Source: an uncultured Mediterraneibacter sp.
GTDB lineage: Bacteria > Bacillota > Clostridia > Lachnospirales > Lachnospiraceae
DNA length: 7,608 nt
Assembly (NCBI GenBank): GCA_934418295.1
Contig: CAKRWZ010000081.1
Location: 1-7,608, forward strand
Reading direction: 5' to 3'
Part shown: in pieces, positions 1-4,689 of the stretch
Layout: every line of letters starts with the position of its first letter
Position numbering within the stretch: the stretch's first letter is position 1
The notes under the pieces: model-generated
Database searches by the model: none
What the model was told of the DNA's origin: nothing
What the model saw: only the letters and a program-made list of their open reading frames with translations
Made by a program: the position numbers and the translations under genes

Positions 1-544
1 CGCCGTGGCTGGTGCCGATGGCGATCGCCAGAGAATCTACTCCCGTGCGGTCTACAAACTCTTCTACCTCATCCGGCTGCGTGTAGCATGCATCTGCGTC
101 AGACACATTGACATCATCTTCGATTCCTGCCAGCTTTCCAAGCTCGCCTTCTACCACAACTCCTTTGGAATGCGCATATTCTACTACCTGTTTTGTCAGT
201 TTGATATTATCCTCAAAAGAATGCTTAGAACCATCGATCATAACTGATGTGAATCCGCCGTCGATACAGGATTTGCAGATCTCAAAATCTGCGCCGTGAT
301 CCAGATGCAGAGCGATCGGAATATCGTTTTCGATTACAGCTGCCTCCACGATCTTTGTCAGATAAGTATGATTTGCATATTTTCTTGCTCCTGCAGATAC
401 CTGAAGGATCAGCGGGGATCTGAGTTCTCCTCCTGCCTCTGTGATGCCCTGCACGATCTCCATGTTGTTCACATTGAAAGCTCCTATCGCGTAGCCACCT
501 TCATAAGCCTTTTGAAACAGCTCCTTCGTTGATACTAATGCCAT
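1..544 (-). CDS. fba: Class II fructose-bisphosphate aldolase, N-terminal 181 residues (3' end cut by window edge)
   Basis: Predicted zinc-dependent aldolase that reversibly cleaves fructose 1,6-bisphosphate into dihydroxyacetone phosphate and glyceraldehyde 3-phosphate in cytoplasmic glycolysis and gluconeogenesis. The frame is open from ATG at 544 to the window edge and begins MALVSTKELFQKAYEGGYAI. Family hallmarks are visible: the GAFNVNN segment (residues 21-27), the LDHG motif with catalytic Asp82 and zinc ligand His83, the VEGELG segment (131-136) with its conserved glutamates, and GTSHG (177-181), whose His180 is a zinc ligand. Family members of this short type run about 285-310 residues, so roughly 100-130 residues, including the later zinc-ligand His and the phosphate-binding loop, lie outside. 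The start is fixed by AGGAGG at 552-557, seven bases upstream. Tagatose-bisphosphate aldolase (GatY/KbaY) shares this fold and cannot be fully excluded from a fragment, but FBA fits better. It lies 98 bases after the deacetylase gene and probably has its own promoter. Confidence 0.95.
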   Translation of the reverse strand, partial: MALVSTKELFQKAYEGGYAIGAFNVNNMEIVQGITEAGGELRSPLILQVSAGARKYANHTYLTKIVEAAVIENDIPIALHLDHGADFEICKSCIDGGFTSVMIDGSKHSFEDNIKLTKQVVEYAHSKGVVVEGELGKLAGIEDDVNVSDADACYTQPDEVEEFVDRTGVDSLAIAIGTSHG

Positions 545-642
545 CTTTCTTCCTCCTTGAAACTTTTGTCTATTTGTTACTTTTTCAAGCATAGCTTGCC
601 GTTTGATGAGCAGTTTTATCCTGCTCTCTATTCTTATTTTGA
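545..642 (-). other. Gap between the deacetylase gene and fba, with two small hairpins
   Basis: This 98-base AT-rich gap holds two short perfect inverted repeats: 608-613 with 621-626 (six-base arms GAGCAG/CTGCTC, seven-base loop) and 586-590 with 594-598 (five-base arms CAAGC/GCTTG, three-base loop). On the minus strand neither is followed by a U-run (the next bases are ATCAAAC and AAAAAG), so neither makes a convincing intrinsic terminator for the upstream gene. A TTGAAA hexamer on the minus strand (583-588) resembles a -35 box, but no matching -10 box lies 16-18 bases further on. The fba promoter could not be located by eye. Confidence 0.5.
552..557 (-). promoter_or_regulatory. Ribosome binding site of fba
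   Basis: The minus strand reads AGGAGG here, followed by the seven-base spacer AAGAAAG and then ATG at 544. Both match and spacing are near ideal, which fixes the aldolase start and suggests strong translation. Confidence 0.85.
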
Positions 643-2121
643 TTATTTGTAAAAATCACAATATTTCTTGCCGTTTTCTAATGTTACGCCGCGGGCAGCC
701 GCCATTTCACTGACTGTTACCAGCTGATATCCCTTTTCTATCAGTTTTGGGATCAATTCGATCGCAGCATCCACAGATGTGGTATGTATATCATGCATCA
801 AAACGACATCTCCATCCCCGGCCGTATTCATTACACAATCGACAGAAGCCTGTGCATTTCGGGTCTTCCAGTCTAACGTATCAATCGACCACAGGATCAT
901 CGGCATTCCCACACTGGCCGATACCGTATCGTTGATCGCACCGTAAGGCGGCCTCATCACAGTTGCCGTGTGCTTTCCGTCTGCCTGTTTGATGATATTG
1001 TTCGTACTGCCAACCTGCTCTGAAATTCCTGCCGCATCTAAGCTCGTCAAACTCGGATGATTATAAGAATGATTTCCCAGCTCACAGCCGATCTCTGTCA
1101 TTTTCTTGATCTCATCCTGATATTTTGCCGCATGGATCCCCTGCATAAAAAAGGTTGCGTGAGCTCCGTATTTTTCCAATACCGAAAGAAGTTCCATTGT
1201 CCGCGGACCCGGACCGTCATCAAAGGTCAGCGCCATCATCGGTTTATTTTTATCAATAGAGGACTCTTTTATCGACTGCAGCTTCCCATCTTTCGAAAAA
1301 TCACATTTCTGCATGCCGATCTGGTGTTCTCCCGTCAACATCCTTCCGTCTGAATCGAAATAGTATTTATCATCATCCAATTTCAGCCATCCTGTCGCCA
1401 TCTTTCCGTCTTCGGCATAATAATACTTGACCCCGTCGGCGTCTCTCCATCCGGTCTGCATGATCCCCGAATCATTGAACCAGTATCCCGAGCCGTCGAT
1501 CGTCTGAGTACCCGTTACCATGTTCCCGTTGTCATCAAAATAGTATGTATGGTTTTTGGAAATGATAAACTCATTCTTTGCCAAGGTTCCGTCATATTTT
1601 TTAAACTGTTTTCCTTTCCAGGTCCCCAGCTTGTTTTTGACGACTAATTCTGCATCTTCCGTAACGAGCATCACGCGGTTATGCCACTTTTTCCGAATCT
1701 TTTTTTCCAGCTCCTTGTCCAGCTTCAGTTTGATCGGATAAGTCTCATCTGTTTTTCCGTCTGCCTCACAGGAAACGGAAAAATGCTTTTTCTTTTTTAA
1801 TTCCTTGACCAGATCCTTGACCGTATACTTGCTGGCGGGATCTAAAACCCTCTCTCCGGATTCTTTATGGTTTAAGGTTACCTCCACTTCAAATTCCGGC
1901 ACCTGTTCGTCCTGGATCATTTCCGCTTTTTTCACACGCAGACGGATCAGGGGGAGACTGCTGGCCGCAATCGAAGCATTACTGCACAAAAGCACCACAA
2001 AAAAGCAGAGCACGCCGAACAATGTCAATTTTTCCCTGCGTCTTTTTCTTTTGCGTTTTCTGGCCTGTTCCCTTCTATACCTCTTCGCTCTTTCAGCGCG
2101 TTCTCTTTCTGTCATCCTCAC
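643..2121 (-). CDS. Membrane-anchored polysaccharide deacetylase (NodB domain) with cell-wall-binding repeats
   Basis: Predicted extracytoplasmic metal-dependent deacetylase of carbohydrate esterase family 4, likely acting on N-acetylated wall glycan; the substrate is inferred. Reading from the GTG at 2121 gives 492 residues. The order is: a very basic cytoplasmic tail (about 4-31, mostly Arg/Lys), one hydrophobic segment (about 32-53) acting as signal anchor, an unassigned Lys/Glu-rich region (about 55-165), about five 20-residue aromatic/glycine repeats (about 186-283), then the NodB domain (about 294-480). All five NodB motifs are present: TFDDGP (299-304, Asp301 catalytic, Asp302 metal), HSYNH (351-355, metal histidines), RPPYG (390-394), DTLDW (414-418) and LMHDIH (441-446), so it should be active. 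An ATG two codons downstream (2115) is an alternative start. The gene follows the serA terminator and is probably monocistronic. It resembles PgdA-like enzymes in catalysis, but the repeat module means it should not be equated with PgdA. Confidence 0.93.
   Translation of the reverse strand: MRMTERERAERAKRYRREQARKRKRKRRREKLTLFGVLCFFVVLLCSNASIAASSLPLIRLRVKKAEMIQDEQVPEFEVEVTLNHKESGERVLDPASKYTVKDLVKELKKKKHFSVSCEADGKTDETYPIKLKLDKELEKKIRKKWHNRVMLVTEDAELVVKNKLGTWKGKQFKKYDGTLAKNEFIISKNHTYYFDDNGNMVTGTQTIDGSGYWFNDSGIMQTGWRDADGVKYYYAEDGKMATGWLKLDDDKYYFDSDGRMLTGEHQIGMQKCDFSKDGKLQSIKESSIDKNKPMMALTFDDGPGPRTMELLSVLEKYGAHATFFMQGIHAAKYQDEIKKMTEIGCELGNHSYNHPSLTSLDAAGISEQVGSTNNIIKQADGKHTATVMRPPYGAINDTVSASVGMPMILWSIDTLDWKTRNAQASVDCVMNTAGDGDVVLMHDIHTTSVDAAIELIPKLIEKGYQLVTVSEMAAARGVTLENGKKYCDFYK
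1273..1566 (-). repeat. Five tandem choline/glucan-binding-like repeats within the deacetylase
   Basis: Residues about 186-283 contain five units of 19-20 residues. Each of the first four ends in a pattern of two or three aromatics, a short acidic turn, Gly-x-Met-x-Thr-Gly: YYFDDNGNMVTG, YWFNDSGIMQTG, YYYAEDGKMATG and YYFDSDGRMLTG. The fifth (about 265-283) is degenerate, keeping DFSKDGKLQS. This is the signature of the CW_1/choline-binding repeat family, which forms a beta-solenoid that binds choline-substituted teichoic acid or glucans. The ligand here is unknown. The module sits between the membrane anchor and the catalytic domain, so it may hold the enzyme against the wall. Confidence 0.85.
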
Positions 2122-2126
2122 TTATA

Positions 2127-2130
2127 CTCC
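2127..2130 (-). promoter_or_regulatory. Weak ribosome binding site of the deacetylase; start choice uncertain
   Basis: GGAG on the minus strand lies five bases before the GTG at 2121 and eleven bases before the ATG at 2115. Neither spacing is ideal, so the start could be either codon; the protein differs by only two residues. The weak site and possible GTG start suggest modest translation compared with the AGGAGG-driven neighbours. Confidence 0.5.
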
Positions 2131-2213
2131 AGTCTTATAGGATCTTCCCCTATGTGTTGTGCTCTTTGCCCCCTGTACTTTTCTCCTCAATTCCGCTCTT
2201 CTCAGATTGTATT

Positions 2214-2249
2214 TTGCACAAGCGCAATGCAGCTGCCCGCTTTGTGCAA
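2214..2249. repeat. Bulged 11-base-pair inverted repeat upstream of the deacetylase
   Basis: Left arm TTGCACAAGCG (2214-2224) pairs with the right arm at 2238-2249, which has one extra T. The outer eight bases, TTGCACAA/TTGTGCAA, are perfect. The 13-base loop contains the self-complementary GCAGCTGC. No U-run follows on either strand, so it is not an intrinsic terminator. It could be a DNA operator or an RNA leader structure; the sequence alone does not decide. Confidence 0.6.
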
Positions 2250-2252
2250 CTA

Positions 2253-2275
2253 AAACAGATCCACTGGATCTGTTT
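2253..2275. repeat. Perfect 11-base palindrome with a one-base centre
   Basis: Arms AAACAGATCCA (2253-2263) and TGGATCTGTTT (2265-2275) are perfectly complementary around a single C. Such a short centre suits a DNA operator; as RNA the innermost pairs would open to form a loop. On the minus strand the arm ends in TGTTT followed by TAGTTG, so it could act as a weak second terminator behind the serA terminator. Confidence 0.65.
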
Positions 2276-2291
2276 GTCATATACTTGACAA
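2274..2291. repeat. TTGTCA-N6-TGACAA dyad
   Basis: Six-base perfect inverted arms (2274-2279 and 2286-2291) are separated by TATACT. The dyad overlaps the end of the 2253-2275 palindrome by two bases and runs into the T-tract of the serA terminator. The size and AT-rich centre resemble a dimeric repressor site, but no regulator can be named and chance is possible. Confidence 0.35.
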
Positions 2292-2333
2292 CAAAAACAG
2301 AAACCAGCCTCTCAAAACCGATCGGCTGGTTTC
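2285..2333 (-). terminator. Intrinsic terminator of the ilvD-ilvB-serC-serA unit
   Basis: On the minus strand a perfect 10-base-pair stem, GAAACCAGCC (2333-2324) with GGCTGGTTTC (2309-2300), encloses a 14-base loop and is followed by TGTTTTTGTTG (2299-2289), a typical U-rich tail. It begins 21 bases after the serA stop codon. The plus strand has no matching T-run after the stem, so it works in one direction and separates the biosynthetic operon from the deacetylase gene. Confidence 0.9.
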
Positions 2334-2362
2334 ATTATACTATACATTATTTTTTTATGCAA
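2334..2362 (-). promoter_or_regulatory. Possible sigma-A promoter overlapping the serA stop codon
   Basis: On the minus strand TATAAT (2339-2334), a perfect -10 box, lies 17 bases after TTGCAT (2362-2357), which matches three of six -35 positions. The predicted start, about 2327, falls inside the 5' arm of the serA terminator stem, so such a transcript would lack most of that arm and could escape termination, giving the deacetylase a leader of about 200 bases. The spacer is AT-rich, and a chance TATAAT is a real possibility. Confidence 0.3.
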
Positions 2363-3521
2363 TGACTCTTACTCTTAAAACCCCGTCTACCTTTTCAAGT
2401 TTTTCGATCAGCGCCTGGTCTACTCCTGTTGCAACATCGATCATCGTATATGCATAATCCTTTTTGCTCTTATTTGTCATCAACTCAATATTCAGTCCGC
2501 TTTCTGCCAGCAGCCCTGTAACCTGCCCCAGCATATTGGGTTTGTTGTAATGAAGGATTGTGATTCTTGTAATACCTTTTCCTTTTACTCCCATATCGCA
2601 GTCCGGATAGTTGACGGAGTACTGGATATTTCCGTTTTCCAGGAAATCTCTCAGCTCGTCTACTGCCATCTTTGCACAGTTGTCTTCTGACTCCTCTGTG
2701 GAAGCTCCCAGATGCGGGATCACGATGGTTCCTTTTGCACCTACAATTTCCGGTATCGGGAAATCAGTTACATAACGTTTTACTTTTCCGGAAGCCAGGC
2801 CTTCCAGAATTGCTTCTGTGTTGACTAAGACATCTCTGGAGAAATTCAGGAGTACTACACCGTCCTTCATCTGTCCGATTGCTTCTTTGTCGATCATGTT
2901 TTTCGTGCTGTCCATAGCCGGAACGTGCACGGTGATATAATCGCATTCTTTATACAACTCATCTGCTGTCTGTGCATGGTGAATATTGGTTGCCAGCTTC
3001 CATGCTGCATCTACCGACATATACGGGTCATAACCGTATACATCCATTCCCAGACTCATGGCTGCGTTTGCCACCATAACACCGATCGCACCCAGACCGA
3101 TCACACCCAGCTTTTTGCCTTTGATTTCTGTCCCGGCATACTGCTTTTTCTGCTTCTCTGCTGCTTTTGCGATATTTGTATCCTCTTTATTTTCTTTTAC
3201 CCAATCAATGCCGCCGAGAATGTCTCTGGCTGCCAGGAGCATTCCTGCGATCACCAGCTCTTTTACGCCGTTCGCATTTGCGCCCGGTGTATTAAAGACA
3301 ACGATTCCTTTTTCTGCGCAGACATCCAGCGGGATGTTGTTGACTCCGGCTCCGGCTCTTCCTATTGCTTTCAGGTCTTTGCCGAATTCCATGTCATGCA
3401 TGGCTGCACTTCTGACCAGGATCGCATCTGCTTCCTCAGCGTTCTCTACAGCCGTATACTGATCTTTAAAACGCTCCAGCCCCACAGCTGCGATAGGGTT
3501 CAGACAATGATATTTTAACAT
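2355..3521 (-). CDS. serA: D-3-phosphoglycerate dehydrogenase with C-terminal ACT domain
   Basis: Predicted cytoplasmic enzyme for the first committed step of serine synthesis: NAD-dependent oxidation of 3-phosphoglycerate to 3-phosphohydroxypyruvate, the substrate of SerC encoded just upstream. At 388 residues it is the compact ACT-type form (E. coli SerA has 410), without the extra domain of long SerA types. The substrate-side segment RAGAGVNNIPL spans 55-65. The Rossmann motif GLGAIG is at 142-147, followed by Asp165 near the end of the next strand (GYDPY), suiting NAD. The likely catalytic triad is Arg229 (in NFSRD, where many relatives have ARG), Glu258 and His270 (PHLGAST). The ACT domain covers about 317-388; His324, Asn326 and Asn344 align with E. 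coli serine-binding His344, Asn346 and Asn364, suggesting feedback inhibition by serine. The start overlaps the serC stop in ATGTTAA, with GAGGAGGAG about eight bases upstream. A strong terminator follows. Confidence 0.97.
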   Translation of the reverse strand: MLKYHCLNPIAAVGLERFKDQYTAVENAEEADAILVRSAAMHDMEFGKDLKAIGRAGAGVNNIPLDVCAEKGIVVFNTPGANANGVKELVIAGMLLAARDILGGIDWVKENKEDTNIAKAAEKQKKQYAGTEIKGKKLGVIGLGAIGVMVANAAMSLGMDVYGYDPYMSVDAAWKLATNIHHAQTADELYKECDYITVHVPAMDSTKNMIDKEAIGQMKDGVVLLNFSRDVLVNTEAILEGLASGKVKRYVTDFPIPEIVGAKGTIVIPHLGASTEESEDNCAKMAVDELRDFLENGNIQYSVNYPDCDMGVKGKGITRITILHYNKPNMLGQVTGLLAESGLNIELMTNKSKKDYAYTMIDVATGVDQALIEKLEKVDGVLRVRVIA

Positions 3522-4603
3522 GGCTGATTCTCCTCCTCAAACTTTTTCATGAATGCTACCAGAGCCTCTACGCCTTCATAAGGCATCGCATTGTAAATGC
3601 TGGCACGCATACCGCCTACTGTACGATGTCCTTTCAGGTTTTCCAGCCCTGCAGCTTTTGCTTCTTTTACGAATTTGGCATCAAGATCTGCATCTCCTGT
3701 AACGAAAGGTACATTCATCAGAGAACGGTCTTCTTTCACAACGGTTCCTTTGAAGAGTTTGCTCTGATCCAGGAAGTCATAGAGAAGCTTTGCTTTCTTT
3801 TCGTTTCTCTTCTGCATTTCTTCCAGACCGCCCATTTTCTTCAGCCATTTAAACACCTTGCCGCAAATGTAAATGCCATATGCCGGCGGTGTATTATAAA
3901 GAGATTTTGCGTCCGCATGTGTTTTGTAAGTCAGCATCGTAGGTGTTCCTTCCAAAACATCCTCTGTGATCAGATCCTCCCGGATGATCACGATCGTAAC
4001 TCCGGCCGGTCCGACATTCTTCTGCACGCCGCCGTAGATAATGCCATATTTGGTTACATCAACAGGTTCTGACAGGAAACAGGAGGAGACATCTGATACC
4101 AATACTTTTCCTTTTGTATCCGGGAGTTTTTTATACTTAGTACCATAAATTGTGTTATTTTCACAAATATACACATAATCTGAATTTTCCGAAACCGGCA
4201 GATCGGAACAATCAGGAATATAAGAGAACACTTTATCTTCGGAAGAGGCAATTTTATTTACTTTTCCATACTTCTCAGCTTCTTTTGCTGCTTTTTTTGC
4301 CCACTGTCCTGTAATAATATAATCTGCTTCTTTGTTTTTCATCAGATTCATCGGAATCATTGCGAACTGTGTGGAAGCTCCGCCCTGTAAAAACAACACC
4401 TTATAATTATCCGGAATTCCCATCAAATCTCTAAGATCCTGTTCTGCCTCTGTAATGATGGTCTCAAAAGCCTTTGAACGATGGCTCATCTCCATTACAG
4501 ACATTCCTGTTCCCCTGTAATCCAACATTTCTTCTGCTGCTTCGCGCAGTACGTCTTCTGGCAAGACTGCCGGTCCCGCCGAGAAATTATACACTCTGCT
4601 CAT
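3515..4603 (-). CDS. serC: Phosphoserine aminotransferase
   Basis: Predicted PLP-dependent class V aminotransferase that transfers an amino group from glutamate to 3-phosphohydroxypyruvate, giving phosphoserine, the second step of serine synthesis. The length of 362 residues is normal for SerC. The N-terminus VYNFSAGPAVLP (4-15) is the family signature. HRS (41-43) and R333 in GGMRASIYNA are positions expected to contact substrate phosphate or carboxylate. GGAS (74-77) is the phosphate-binding loop for PLP, Asp171 in VSDVSS should contact the PLP ring nitrogen, and Lys195 in GGVQKNVGPAG is the Schiff-base lysine. The start at 4603 has AGGAGG seven bases upstream. The gene lies 86 bases after ilvB and overlaps serA by seven bases. 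I see no promoter in the 86-base gap, so it is probably read through from ilvB. SerC often also serves pyridoxine synthesis (PdxF role); that role is not shown here. Confidence 0.97.
   Translation of the reverse strand: MSRVYNFSAGPAVLPEDVLREAAEEMLDYRGTGMSVMEMSHRSKAFETIITEAEQDLRDLMGIPDNYKVLFLQGGASTQFAMIPMNLMKNKEADYIITGQWAKKAAKEAEKYGKVNKIASSEDKVFSYIPDCSDLPVSENSDYVYICENNTIYGTKYKKLPDTKGKVLVSDVSSCFLSEPVDVTKYGIIYGGVQKNVGPAGVTIVIIREDLITEDVLEGTPTMLTYKTHADAKSLYNTPPAYGIYICGKVFKWLKKMGGLEEMQKRNEKKAKLLYDFLDQSKLFKGTVVKEDRSLMNVPFVTGDADLDAKFVKEAKAAGLENLKGHRTVGGMRASIYNAMPYEGVEALVAFMKKFEEENQPC
3530..3538 (-). promoter_or_regulatory. Ribosome binding site of serA inside the end of serC
   Basis: The minus strand reads GAGGAGGAG within the last codons of serC, eight to ten bases before the serA ATG at 3521. 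The site lies in coding sequence and the two genes overlap by seven bases, so translation of serA is probably coupled to that of serC, keeping the two enzymes in proportion. Confidence 0.75.
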
Positions 4604-4610
4604 TTTTCTT

Positions 4611-4616
4611 CCTCCT
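4611..4616 (-). promoter_or_regulatory. Ribosome binding site of serC
   Basis: AGGAGG on the minus strand lies seven bases before the ATG at 4603. It is a near-consensus site and confirms the serC start. Confidence 0.85.
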
Positions 4617-4653
4617 TAACTCGTTTCCTTATTCTGTCAATAAGTGTATTTAT

Positions 4654-4677
4654 TACAAACGCACTTCTGCGTCCGTA
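4654..4677 (-). other. Intercistronic hairpin between ilvB and serC
   Basis: On the minus-strand RNA, a 10-base-pair stem (4677-4668 with 4663-4654), including two G-U pairs, closes a GAAG loop. The core ACGCA/TGCGT is fully Watson-Crick. It begins 12 bases after the ilvB stop codon. What follows is ATAAATACACTTA rather than a U-run, so it does not look like a terminator; a stability or processing element is more likely. Confidence 0.5.
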
Positions 4678-4689
4678 TCATATAACAGG

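Larger units (their letters stand above)
2122..2354. other. Intergenic region between serA and the deacetylase, dense in inverted repeats
   Basis: No coding potential is supported in these 233 bases. From the serA side they hold a candidate promoter partly overlapping the serA stop, the serA terminator (2285-2333), then dyads at 2274-2291, 2253-2275 and 2214-2249, then about 90 purine-rich bases before the deacetylase start. Two TATAAG hexamers on the minus strand (about 2135-2140 and 2122-2127) resemble -10 boxes, but I see no good -35 partner, and the second lies too close to the start codon to serve. The deacetylase promoter is therefore unassigned. Confidence 0.6.

Noticed and set aside
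5..532. Three small plus-strand open frames opposite fba
   Set aside because: The minus strand encodes an aldolase with intact LDHG and GTSHG motifs; these frames are its shadows.
586..626. Hairpins between the deacetylase and fba as intrinsic terminators
   Set aside because: Stems are only five and six pairs, and neither is followed by a U-run on the minus strand.
2285..2290. TTGACA on the plus strand, as an antisense promoter into serA
   Set aside because: The bases 16-18 downstream (around CCTCTC) do not resemble a -10 box. The hexamer is better explained as part of the 2274-2291 dyad and the terminator tail.
2925..3518. A 197-codon open frame on the plus strand antisense to serA
   Set aside because: It lies wholly opposite a conserved gene with intact motifs. 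Its translation is Cys/His-rich and resembles no family, as expected from a mirrored coding frame.
4635..4640. TTGACA on the minus strand in the ilvB-serC gap, as a serC promoter
   Set aside because: At 17 bases downstream lies the serC ribosome binding site (AAGGAG), not a -10 box, so no promoter can be built on it.
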